A DNA stretch of 64,000 nucleotides from Promethearchaeota archaeon (GTDB lineage: Archaea > Asgardarchaeota > Lokiarchaeia > Sigyniarchaeales > SOKP01), in the NCBI GenBank assembly GCA_029838195.1, contig JALGVJ010000005.1, positions 100,859-164,858 on the forward strand, in the 5' to 3' direction. The notes beneath the pieces are model-generated. The model saw nothing but the letters and a program-made list of their open reading frames with translations. It was not told the DNA's origin and ran no database searches. Made by a program: the position numbers and the translations under genes. Below are positions 9,274 through 18,214 of the stretch, piece after piece (position 1 is the stretch's first letter; the number at the start of each line of letters is the position of its first letter).

Positions 9274-10215
9274 ATGATTGACAAGGAACGATTTGCGAAA
9301 TTATTTAATCAACAACTAATTAAAGATATTACTCAAGAGGAGATAAAAATTGTATTATCTGGCCAATACGGGAAAGCTTTAGAGTTATTGAGAGATGCGG
9401 AAGCAACATCATTGTTTCCAGCTTTGATTGGGCCACCTGGCGTAGGAAAGACCATTTTGTGCCGTTATTTTGCTAGCTTGAGGGCAAAAGAGCAAAAAAG
9501 CCGAAATTTTTACTGGCTTACCATGGATGAGAGCATAAAACCATCTCATTTTATTGGAACTTTTGATCCAGCCATCGTTTTAAGAAAAGGTTTTACTTTA
9601 GAGGCATTTAATCCGGGTCCTTTATTAAATGCCATGTTAGAGGGAGGGACATTTTTAGCTAATGAAATAAATAGAGCGACGGAATATTCTCAGAATACTT
9701 TATTAGAACCATTAGAGGAGGCTTCAGTAACCGTGCCTCATTTAGGAAGAATAAAAGCGAATAAAGATTTTTTTTTCATATGTGCCATGAACCCCGAAGA
9801 GTTATCGGGAACGCATCGATTATCTGAAGCATTAAAGGATCGAATTAAAGTGTGGATAAAATTGGATTATCCTAATAAAGCAACTGAATTAGATATCATT
9901 AGAATTAATTTACCCGAACATTTCACGATAGATGAATCTGAATTAGAATTAATTTATTCAATCATCAAAGAGACCCGCAAAAATATGATTGATATTGAAA
10001 TTCCGGCTTCAATTAGGGCGGGCATTGCTATGGCGAAATTATTAGGGCGCAAGCGAGAATTAGAAGAAAAAGAAAAGACTAAAGAAAAAAAATCTGCGTA
10101 CTTGCATTTATCCGAAATTGCTCGATATGTCTTATTAGGTAGTATTAAACCAAAACCGGGAGTAAATGTAGAAGATGTAGTGGATAATATTATAGCAAAA
10201 ACAGTTGGAGGGTGA
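9274..10215 (+). CDS. MoxR-type AAA+ ATPase (first gene of MoxR-VWA-SWIM operon)
   Basis: AAA+ ATPase of the MoxR/dynein-related group, a chaperone-like partner of VWA proteins. Walker A GPPGVGKT is at residues 53-60. The Walker B region reads FLANEINRA around 127-135: the glutamate (E131) is kept but the usual preceding Asp is Asn. Sensor 1 (CAMNPEE) follows near 171-177, and the arginine-finger region (LSEALKDRIKVWI) near 189. Length of 313 residues is standard. The stop overlaps the GTG start of the VWA gene by four bases, showing translational coupling. The start has no Shine-Dalgarno; a TATA box at 9243-9255 suggests a very short leader. It probably remodels a complex with the VWA protein; its target is unknown. 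Confidence 0.87.
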   Translation: MIDKERFAKLFNQQLIKDITQEEIKIVLSGQYGKALELLRDAEATSLFPALIGPPGVGKTILCRYFASLRAKEQKSRNFYWLTMDESIKPSHFIGTFDPAIVLRKGFTLEAFNPGPLLNAMLEGGTFLANEINRATEYSQNTLLEPLEEASVTVPHLGRIKANKDFFFICAMNPEELSGTHRLSEALKDRIKVWIKLDYPNKATELDIIRINLPEHFTIDESELELIYSIIKETRKNMIDIEIPASIRAGIAMAKLLGRKRELEEKEKTKEKKSAYLHLSEIARYVLLGSIKPKPGVNVEDVVDNIIAKTVGG

Positions 10216-12716
10216 TTAGCTCATTGGGAGTTTTTCCAGAAAATCCATGTGAATTTAGTGTTGAATTCATAAGGCGCATGAGAAATCATCCGGATGTAAT
10301 TCAAATTCCTTCTTCTCGTCAAGTATTATCCATTCCAAAATTAATTCTTTCAAGATTTTTTCGGAGAGGGTGCATAACACCTCAAGATTTTATAGATATA
10401 AGCATTGTAACATCTTTTCCTGATAATCAAGAACTCGCTAAAAAAATTGCTTTTGAAATTTTATTTCCAAATTATAACAAGGATGTAATAGGAGCTTTTT
10501 TCCAAAACGAGCAGGAATTGGAAGAGTTTGAAGATTTTATATCTCCTTCCCAAAAAGATGAATTAGATCAATTGCAAACCTTGATTGATGAGATTGAAGC
10601 TTCTAAAGCGGTAAATGTTGATTTAATCGAACAAATGGAAAATTTTCTTAATGAACTGGAAGAAAAAAAGAATTTAGAACCGATTAAATCAGCATTAAAT
10701 TATTTTGAGGGTGATGCGGATTTATTCAAGGAACAAATCACGTCCATAGAGCAATTATTAGAAGAAGCAAGAAGACGATTAGCTCAAAAGATTAATTCTT
10801 TAGAACCGCCTGATTTAAAAGCAGCAAAGGAATTAAATTTGAATGATTTAATTCAAGAGAAATCCTTAAGACAATGGGAAAAATTAACCAGTAAGGCTCT
10901 AAGTAACGAAAATATTGATTCTGATTTAAATGAATTATTAAAATCAGGAAAATTTGACGATTTGATTCAATCTATGAAATTTTTAAAAGAAACAGGCGCT
11001 ATTTCTCGAGAAAAAATACAAGAATTAATGAATAACTTAAAAGATAAAATCAATAATTTAGATCAATTATTTAATGCTTCAAAAAATCTTGGAGAAGTTC
11101 CTGATTTTGATTTAGAGAAGATAATTGAAAACTCTTTGAAAAATTTTGATTTTGAACACAATTTTAATTTAGCAAATGCCTTGGATCAGTTTTTCGGGAC
11201 CAACATGAGGAATCCACTCTTAGATAAATTAAATGAGAACATGAATACTCTGGAGATGAAACCTCTTTCTCTTGAAATGCTTTCAAAAGCCGCTTTAGCA
11301 AATAAATCATGGAAGGAACTTTTTGATAAAGCGCTTCAAAAAGCAGTTGAGAATGCAATACAACAAGACAAGAAATTTGAAGCCTTTAAATCCTTATCAC
11401 ATCAATTACAACAATTAGCAAATTCATGTTCAAACATTCATTGTAGCCAAAAGATCGCTCAAAAAATACCGGAGATGATAAAAAAAACGTTAGAATCTTG
11501 TGAAAATCCAAACCAATTAAAAAATTCTATCGAATTTTTGAGAAATATTGGATTACAACCGAATCCTAAAGATATTGAACAAATCGGTAAAAAGTTAAAC
11601 ATGCCTGAGGAAGAGATCTATGAATTAATCGAACCGAATTATCAATTATTAAAGAAACTCATAGATAAAAATGTTCAAGATTTCAATAGACTGAGCAATC
11701 TCATAAATCAAATTAAAGATCAATTGAATGAGGAGAGAATTAACGACCTTTTAAAAAGTGCTTTAGCATCCAATAATAGAGACGCAATGGCAGCACTGGG
11801 ACATTTTGATTTAGAAAAAGCTTTAAAAGGAGCAAATAAAATCGGAGGAAATGAAGGGATGAATGAAGTTATCGGCTCGCTACAAGCAGGTAGCGGAGAG
11901 AATCTTTTGAAACAATGGTTCATTCACAGACAAAATATCCCTCCTAAAGCAAAAGAAAAGGTAAAAGCTTTAGCAAAAAAGATTTTAATAGATTTAGGGA
12001 TTTATTATTCAAGAGCGAGGTTAGGATCGGCGGTTTCTGGTCCTATTCCCATCAATGTAGTGAGACCTTTAACCATTGGGGATGATTATGATAATATCGA
12101 TTTAGAAGAAACCATCAATAATATATTAGAAAAGGGAAAAAGATTAGAACACATTGATTATGATGATTTTTTCGTTTTTGAGACCGCAAAAGGATTGCGT
12201 AGTGCTTGTTTTGAATTGGATATTTCTGGAAGCATGTCAGGAGAAAAATTGGCGTATATGGGAATTTGTATAACCATGCTGGTATATGGCATGAAAAAAG
12301 ATGATTTGGCCATTACATTTTTTGAGTCAAATACTCACGTATTAAAAGAAATGAAGCAAAAAATTGATTTAGAGGAGTTAGCAGATGAATTATTATCCGT
12401 ATCAGCAAGAGGAGGAACCCGTCTTAAGGCAGCTCTTGATTTTGCAATAAGACAATTTAAAGAAAATGCATTTTCCCGGGAAAAACTAAATGTTCTTTTT
12501 ACGGACGCTGAAATTTATGATATAAAAGAAGTCGCAGAAGATTTAAGGATACTTCGCTCGATGGGAGTTGATTTTATCTTAGTCTGTCCAGAAACACAAT
12601 ATAATTTAAAAGAAGCGGAGAAAATGGTAAAAATAGCGGGAGGACAATTATTAATCATTTCTGATTGGAATAATTTTCCAAATTTGATTGCGGATATTAT
12701 TAAATCAAAATTTTAA
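10212..12716 (+). CDS. VWA-domain protein with long helical N-terminus
   Basis: 834 residues. The first ~630 are charged and alpha-helical, with many Leu-Asn-Glu-rich repeats and probable coiled coils. The C-terminal 200 form a von Willebrand A domain with an intact MIDAS: DISGS near 669-673, the Thr of RGGTRL near 735, and TDAE near 763. It is soluble, with no signal peptide or membrane helix. It starts with GTG at 10212 overlapping the MoxR stop (GTGA); GGAGG sits immediately upstream, so a TTG at 10224 with better spacing is an alternative. In MoxR-VWA pairs the VWA protein binds substrate through the metal ion and the ATPase drives remodelling. The long N-terminal module has no relative I can name. 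Confidence 0.85.
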   Translation: MISSLGVFPENPCEFSVEFIRRMRNHPDVIQIPSSRQVLSIPKLILSRFFRRGCITPQDFIDISIVTSFPDNQELAKKIAFEILFPNYNKDVIGAFFQNEQELEEFEDFISPSQKDELDQLQTLIDEIEASKAVNVDLIEQMENFLNELEEKKNLEPIKSALNYFEGDADLFKEQITSIEQLLEEARRRLAQKINSLEPPDLKAAKELNLNDLIQEKSLRQWEKLTSKALSNENIDSDLNELLKSGKFDDLIQSMKFLKETGAISREKIQELMNNLKDKINNLDQLFNASKNLGEVPDFDLEKIIENSLKNFDFEHNFNLANALDQFFGTNMRNPLLDKLNENMNTLEMKPLSLEMLSKAALANKSWKELFDKALQKAVENAIQQDKKFEAFKSLSHQLQQLANSCSNIHCSQKIAQKIPEMIKKTLESCENPNQLKNSIEFLRNIGLQPNPKDIEQIGKKLNMPEEEIYELIEPNYQLLKKLIDKNVQDFNRLSNLINQIKDQLNEERINDLLKSALASNNRDAMAALGHFDLEKALKGANKIGGNEGMNEVIGSLQAGSGENLLKQWFIHRQNIPPKAKEKVKALAKKILIDLGIYYSRARLGSAVSGPIPINVVRPLTIGDDYDNIDLEETINNILEKGKRLEHIDYDDFFVFETAKGLRSACFELDISGSMSGEKLAYMGICITMLVYGMKKDDLAITFFESNTHVLKEMKQKIDLEELADELLSVSARGGTRLKAALDFAIRQFKENAFSREKLNVLFTDAEIYDIKEVAEDLRILRSMGVDFILVCPETQYNLKEAEKMVKIAGGQLLIISDWNNFPNLIADIIKSKF

Positions 12717-12722
12717 ACAAAA

Positions 12723-15074
12723 ATGTCTGAAGAAAAATTAAAAGAACAAATTATAGAAAGATTTGGAACTAATTTATATCAGAAAGTTAAAGATTTTCCA
12801 AAAAATAAGATAAATATTCTTTATTATAAGACATCTCCTTTAAAAATTAGAAGTATCATACTTGATAATGAACGGGAATTTCATCTCATTATAGACGAGA
12901 AAAAGGGAGAAATATTCCATGATTGTCCTTCCTTTTTAATTTATCCCGAAATAAATAAAAAAATCTGTGTTCATTTACTAAAAATACTTTCCATAATAAA
13001 TGAAAATTTGGCTCTTAATGTACTGAAAAATATTGAAAAATACAATCTTACCCATGAGGACTATGGATCTCGGAAAAAGAGTAAGAATTACCTATTATTA
13101 GCGAATAGCTGTATAAGTGAAAATAATTTAATCGAAGGCTTAAGTTTTCTGAATAAGGCGATTATAAATCAAAAAAAATGTCGTAATATTATTAATAGAT
13201 ATTTATTAATTTCAATTAATAATAATCTTTTCCTTGAGTTTTTTAATTTTTTAGAATATGGATTAGAAAATGATTTGGGAGAATTTTTTATCCCTCATGA
13301 AGAAGTCATTAAGAATGGATTTCAAAAATTCTTGAATTCTGTTTCAAGATATTCTTTTTATGATATCCTTCAAATACTTCATTCTATTGATGAAATTTTT
13401 GAATTTGGATATCTTTTTTTGATTGAGGAAAATTTTACCAAGATTAAAAAAATGAATTCAAGTCCAAATTTTAAAGAAAAGTACTTCTCTTTTTACATTA
13501 TTAAAAAAAATATTAACAATATTCGGAATTATTATCTTGATTTTAACGAACAAAAATTTATAGATGATTTAAACACCTTCAAAGAAGATTTAATACGTTA
13601 TTTTTTGAGCCAAATTGAAAATTTTTGCCTAATAGACACGTTAAAATTCATGAAAAATCATTTTAAAATTTTTCAAGTTCCGAAAAATAGATTTCAAGGG
13701 GAATATTCTAAATATAAACGAGAATTAAAAGAATTAGAACGAAAGCTTTATTTGAAAAAATTTGCTTTTTTAAAAGTCTTAATTGAACAACATGCTTTAA
13801 ATAAAACGAATGCTAATTTTCGGAAAAAGCGAAATACCTATGTAATTTCGCATGATCCCGCGAATATAGAAAAACCAGTTTATCATTATATCTTATCTCG
13901 AATTGGTTTTCTTGGAATCAAAGAATTAACCATTAAATCATCTGAAATAGGGTATAATTATTATATTTTTAAAGAATTATTTTCTGATAATTTAACTGCC
14001 TATTCAGACATAATGTATTATAAAAATCAATTTTGGGGTGAAGAAGATAAATATACAATTAATACCTTGGATGGGTACGCATTGCTTTCCAAAATCAACA
14101 GCTATAATTATCAATTAGACCAACAATTTTCAGATATCAATGATATTATTATAATTGAATGGGACTTAGTAAACAAACCCATTCAAGGAAGTATCGTCCA
14201 GGCGTATGGAAATCAAATTATTATTCCTGATATAAATAATCCTTTATTTTTCGATATAAAACCATTTGATTTATGCTATTGTAAAAAGAAACCGGTAAAA
14301 ATCGAAGCTAATATCATAAAATCAGTAAACGTGATTAGTAAATGTTCATTTGAGGACGCTATTAAAAGCATTCAAAAAGGAATGGAGTGTATCGAAGGAT
14401 TTTATCCCCTTTCTCTTGTTAGGAAGGTGATTCAAAAAGAAATAAGCCTTTTTAAGGCTTTTAAATTAGTTATAAGAAATCCTAATAGAAAATTTATTCC
14501 GAACTATGATAAATTTGTTTTAGCTTTTAAAAAATTTTTAATAGAATTCATTGAAGAAGAGAAAGAGTATATCTTCAATGAATTAAAAAACGATTTGGAA
14601 GAGAAAACAGACCAATTATTAATAATTCTGGACCTAAAAAGAGAATTAGAGGGGTTAAACATTGATTTTTCCGAAATTATAAAAAAAATACCAAAAGAAG
14701 ATTTAGATTTAAAATCTTTTAAAATAACGTTTATTAAGGAAGTTCATGCTTTTATCGAGAATCTATTAAAAGAAAGGAAAATAGGCGCTACAAACATTTT
14801 TAAGTTAAGTAAAATGCGAAATACTCCATTTTCGAAGTATTTTAAAGAAATCTTGAAAATCAGAAAGGAAGAATTTGAAAATTCAAAAATTTTACATGAA
14901 AATTCAAATTATGATTTATCGTTAGTAAAAAATACTTATTATGGTCAAAAAATAATGGAATTATTGGGGATAGAGAGAAAAGAAATTATTAATGATAAAA
15001 TATATGATAAATTCGTGAATTTAGCCTCCACATTAAACTTAAAACCACGCGTGGTAGAAAAAAACCATGGTTAA
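12723..15074 (+). CDS. Hypothetical protein with degenerate SWIM-like zinc motif
   Basis: Third gene of the MoxR-VWA operon, starting six bases after the VWA stop. Residues about 55-95 resemble a SWIM zinc finger: a beta hairpin, then Cys near 64, a spacer, and Cys-x-His in KKICVHLLKIL. The first CxC pair of classical SWIM is reduced to one Cys, so metal binding is uncertain. The remaining ~690 residues are rich in Lys, Ile and Asn with long helices, possibly TPR-like near residues 120-160. A second Cys cluster (CYCKKK) is near 518. MoxR-VWA-SWIM associations are known in bacteria, so context supports the SWIM reading, but function is unknown. It ends four bases into the convergent lysK. Confidence 0.6.
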   Translation: MSEEKLKEQIIERFGTNLYQKVKDFPKNKINILYYKTSPLKIRSIILDNEREFHLIIDEKKGEIFHDCPSFLIYPEINKKICVHLLKILSIINENLALNVLKNIEKYNLTHEDYGSRKKSKNYLLLANSCISENNLIEGLSFLNKAIINQKKCRNIINRYLLISINNNLFLEFFNFLEYGLENDLGEFFIPHEEVIKNGFQKFLNSVSRYSFYDILQILHSIDEIFEFGYLFLIEENFTKIKKMNSSPNFKEKYFSFYIIKKNINNIRNYYLDFNEQKFIDDLNTFKEDLIRYFLSQIENFCLIDTLKFMKNHFKIFQVPKNRFQGEYSKYKRELKELERKLYLKKFAFLKVLIEQHALNKTNANFRKKRNTYVISHDPANIEKPVYHYILSRIGFLGIKELTIKSSEIGYNYYIFKELFSDNLTAYSDIMYYKNQFWGEEDKYTINTLDGYALLSKINSYNYQLDQQFSDINDIIIIEWDLVNKPIQGSIVQAYGNQIIIPDINNPLFFDIKPFDLCYCKKKPVKIEANIIKSVNVISKCSFEDAIKSIQKGMECIEGFYPLSLVRKVIQKEISLFKAFKLVIRNPNRKFIPNYDKFVLAFKKFLIEFIEEEKEYIFNELKNDLEEKTDQLLIILDLKRELEGLNIDFSEIIKKIPKEDLDLKSFKITFIKEVHAFIENLLKERKIGATNIFKLSKMRNTPFSKYFKEILKIRKEEFENSKILHENSNYDLSLVKNTYYGQKIMELLGIERKEIINDKIYDKFVNLASTLNLKPRVVEKNHG

Positions 15075-16237
15075 TTTCCCTTACTTTGTCTTTTTTTTTT
15101 GAAATTTTCAAAAATTTTATCAAAAAAGTTTAAATAAATTTGAATACTTTTTAAATATTCTTCAATTTCAATATACTCTTCTTGAGTGTGTTCTAATTTA
15201 GGATCCCCGGGGCCATAAGTGATAGAAGGGATATTCTTAGCAGGTGCAATTAAATTGATCATTGTGGTCCCTGTCTTTTTAATCATCTTTGGCTTTTTTT
15301 TAATAGTTTTGAATATTGCCCATCTTAATGCTCCTATAATTAATTTATCTCCCTCAAAATCATAACCATTAACTAAACTCAAGATTTTTGCATTAATTTT
15401 AATGGTACTATCAGAATTTTTTTCGTAAATCTGCTTAAGATTATCAACATTATTCAGAATTAGGGTCAAAATATCATCAGCATCAATTCCTGGAGGAAAT
15501 CTAATATCAACAGTTAATAAGCATTTAGCCGGAACAGTATTAGTTAATTCTCCTCCAAATATTTGAGTTATATTGGGAATAATTTGATTGAAATATTTTA
15601 GATTTGAATTAGCATCATATTTTTCATATTTTTGGTTTAGTTCCGTGCAAATCCTCAGAATTATTTTCCAAATTTCAAGACAAATAGTTATTGAGTTATG
15701 AAATAACCATGCACTAGCTACATGGCCGGATTCAGTTATAACTTTAAATTCAATGCATAACCTCCCTTTATAACCCGTACAAAATTGATCAATTTTCGTT
15801 GGTTCTCCAAAAATCGCATAATCTGCATGAATCGGAGAATTCATGAATTCTTTTATTCCTATCAAGCTATCTTCTTCTCTTACAATTCCCACAAACGTGA
15901 AAGTACCAGAATTTTCTTCTTGAAAATCATATTTTGAAATCGAATATACCATGCTGGCAAGAGAAGATTTACAATCCACCGCTCCCCTCCCATAGATTTT
16001 TCTTTCCTTTTCAATGATAGGTAATTCCCCGGGAATAGTATCTAAATGAGAAATAAGCAATATTTTTGGCTTTCCAGAGCCTTTCTCAGCAATTAAATTT
16101 CCGATTTTATCAAATTGTACCTTAAAATTATTCTTTTTTAGAAAATCGGCTATAAAAAGAGAAAAATCTTGCTCTTTCCCCGAGGGGCTGTAAATTTGAA
16201 GGCATTGTTTTAAAAATAAAATAGCATCCTCATTCAT
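15071..16237 (-). CDS. lysK: LysW-lysine/ornithine hydrolase (LysK-type M20 peptidase)
   Basis: M20-family zinc amidohydrolase, the last step of the LysW carrier pathway, releasing lysine or ornithine from the C-terminal Glu of LysW. Metal ligands are visible: His in LISHLDTIPG (near 80), Asp in GRGAVDCKSS (near 108), Glu-Glu in VGIVREEDSL (near 141), and a C-terminal His in GDPKLEHTQEE near 347. Length of 388 is typical. Other M20 enzymes (ArgE, DapE) look similar, but the neighbours lysZ and lysX decide for LysK. It overlaps lysZ by eight bases. Substrate (Lys or Orn) cannot be told by eye. Confidence 0.82.
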   Translation of the reverse strand: MNEDAILFLKQCLQIYSPSGKEQDFSLFIADFLKKNNFKVQFDKIGNLIAEKGSGKPKILLISHLDTIPGELPIIEKERKIYGRGAVDCKSSLASMVYSISKYDFQEENSGTFTFVGIVREEDSLIGIKEFMNSPIHADYAIFGEPTKIDQFCTGYKGRLCIEFKVITESGHVASAWLFHNSITICLEIWKIILRICTELNQKYEKYDANSNLKYFNQIIPNITQIFGGELTNTVPAKCLLTVDIRFPPGIDADDILTLILNNVDNLKQIYEKNSDSTIKINAKILSLVNGYDFEGDKLIIGALRWAIFKTIKKKPKMIKKTGTTMINLIAPAKNIPSITYGPGDPKLEHTQEEYIEIEEYLKSIQIYLNFFDKIFENFKKKRQSKGN

Positions 16238-17069
16238 TAATTATCACGGTTCCTTTTTCTTGTTCTATTGCATCAAATAATGGAGATTCTCTTAAACCCG
16301 AACAAATTATAATTTTTTTTACACCTAAATTTATTGCTTCTAAGATTGCATGCGCTTTTTTTTTCATACCTCCTTTTAACTCATTAATTAAATTTTCCAA
16401 TTGGTTTTTATTAATCTTTGAAATAAGACTCTTTTTATCATCGAAGTTTTTATAAATCCCCTCTACATCTGTAATGCTAATTAATAGATCCGCATTTAAA
16501 GCACTTGCGATATTAGCGGCAGCACGATCCCCATCAATATTCACAATTTCACCTTCTTTACTCTTAGCAATGCTGCCTATAACGGGTAAATAGCCGGTAT
16601 TAAGAAGAAATTCAAGAATTTCTGTATTCACCTCTATTACTTTTCCCGAATATTCTCCTCTCTTAATAATTCTTTTACCATTTACCAGAACCATTATTTT
16701 ATCTTTTCTTTCAGCTAAGATAATACCTCCATCAAGTCCGGTAAGACCCACAGCATTTATCCCTTTTTTTTGTAAGGCTTCGACAATCCGTTTATTATTT
16801 AATCCTGCCAAGCTCATGATTACTGCATCAATAGTCTCTTGATCCGTGTAGCGCGTTCTAAATCCTAAGGGCGTTTCAAAATATTTTGGTTTAAGATTTA
16901 ATTTTACCAAGATTTCATCTATTTGAGGCCCTCCTCCATGGACAATTAATATTTCATAGTTTTTTCCTGGATTCATTTTTATTTTTTCAAGATCATTCAC
17001 GACATTTTGAAAATTTTTTGCTATTAATGCTCCTCCTATTTTTATTACAATTCTCATTTTTAGCGCCAT
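16230..17069 (-). CDS. lysZ: LysW-aminoadipate/glutamate kinase (LysZ, ArgB family)
   Basis: Amino-acid kinase of the acetylglutamate kinase family, which phosphorylates the side-chain carboxylate of the amino acid attached to LysW. Visible motifs are VIKIGGALI at the N-terminus (nucleotide Lys), VHGGGPQID (substrate loop, about 44-52), and NIDGDRAAANIA near 173-184. GGMKKKAHAILEA near 232 matches the C-terminal ATP-binding part. Length of 279 is usual. An internal ATG at 17057 (residue 5, MRIVIKIGG) is an equally good start. It lies 21 bases after lysX and overlaps lysK, so one transcript is likely. It could in principle be a true ArgB, but LysX next door argues for the LysW route. Confidence 0.82.
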   Translation of the reverse strand: MALKMRIVIKIGGALIAKNFQNVVNDLEKIKMNPGKNYEILIVHGGGPQIDEILVKLNLKPKYFETPLGFRTRYTDQETIDAVIMSLAGLNNKRIVEALQKKGINAVGLTGLDGGIILAERKDKIMVLVNGKRIIKRGEYSGKVIEVNTEILEFLLNTGYLPVIGSIAKSKEGEIVNIDGDRAAANIASALNADLLISITDVEGIYKNFDDKKSLISKINKNQLENLINELKGGMKKKAHAILEAINLGVKKIIICSGLRESPLFDAIEQEKGTVIINE

Positions 17070-17090
17070 GATAATTTTATTTCCATTAAT

Positions 17091-17963
17091 TTAAACGTGG
17101 TTTTCTATAATATAATCAACGATTTTCGAGGCTATGTTAATGCCAGTAGCCTCTGTAATACCTCTGAATTGGGGGGTTCCATTTATTTCAATAACCTTAT
17201 AATCACCATTTTCTTTCATGATATCGATACCCAGAATTTCCCCGCCTATGACTCTTGCTGATTTTAAGCTTAATTCTTCTAATTCCCTTGTAAGTTCTAT
17301 CGAATTTGCACTCCCTCCGATTGCGAGATTAGCTCTAAAATCTTGGTTTGGATGATATCTTCCCATGCCAGCAACACATTGATCACCAACTACAATGATC
17401 CTCAAATCCGTGGGTGTTTTTGACTCTTGTGTGGGATTTCCAATGAAACGCTGTAAATAATAAATTTTTTGCCAAACATTCCCCATAATTTCTCTGCATT
17501 CTAAATTTGCCATAGCGGAATTATAATCATCCAATTTTGCTATTAATCGTCCCCAGGAACCTATTATTGGCTTAATGACAACAGGAAAATTCAATTCTTC
17601 TTCTATAGCTTTTATCGACGCCTCTTTTGTAAAGGCAATACATGTATTTGGGGTTGGAATATTATTTTCGACTAATTTTAAGGACGTCAATAATTTATTT
17701 CCGGTTAAATTCAAACATTCATGAGAATTTAGTACTCGATACCCTTTTAATTCCAAAATCGCGGAGGCAAACAGACCTCTTATATGACTTAAAGAACGTT
17801 CCAAAAAAAGGTCATAGTTCTCTTCTAAATCTTTTTTCTTAGATAAAGTAAAAAATACATTTTGATTGTTTATTAAATCAGATTTTACATGCCTTTTTTC
17901 AAATTCATTTACAATTTGTTTTATTTCCCACGTGATTCTATTCATTAAAATTGCAATTTTCAA
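17091..17963 (-). CDS. lysX: LysW-aminoadipate/glutamate ligase (LysX/ArgX)
   Basis: RimK-type ATP-grasp ligase that attaches alpha-aminoadipate or glutamate to the C-terminal Glu of the carrier LysW. The ATP-grasp signature VVIKPIIGSWGRLIAKL is near residues 126-142, matching LysX/ArgX. GGSAN near 215 lies in the substrate-specificity region. Metal-binding EINGTPQFRGI is near 258-268. The start is TTG at 17963, supported by GAGGT about ten bases upstream. It heads a minus-strand operon with lysZ and lysK. The carrier LysW, the reductase LysY and the aminotransferase LysJ are not found in the window, so whether it makes lysine, ornithine or both is open. Confidence 0.83.
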   Translation of the reverse strand: MKIAILMNRITWEIKQIVNEFEKRHVKSDLINNQNVFFTLSKKKDLEENYDLFLERSLSHIRGLFASAILELKGYRVLNSHECLNLTGNKLLTSLKLVENNIPTPNTCIAFTKEASIKAIEEELNFPVVIKPIIGSWGRLIAKLDDYNSAMANLECREIMGNVWQKIYYLQRFIGNPTQESKTPTDLRIIVVGDQCVAGMGRYHPNQDFRANLAIGGSANSIELTRELEELSLKSARVIGGEILGIDIMKENGDYKVIEINGTPQFRGITEATGINIASKIVDYIIENHV

Positions 17964-18214
17964 CGGAATGACCTCATTAAATAATAAAGATCTTAAAAAA
18001 GAAAACCAATTAAACGTTTGTATCTTAAGTTAAAAGTCATTGTAGCAAGGAGTTTGGATAGTGAGATAAATCTGAGAATCATTAAGGTATCGGAGTTGAT
18101 TGCATAAAAATTCTTTTTTATATGACAGGAAAAAAATCTTGAAAGAAATGTAATGATTTTTTTAATTCATAAATGATTTTTACATTATAAGAAAATAAAT
18201 TATTTAATAAAAAA

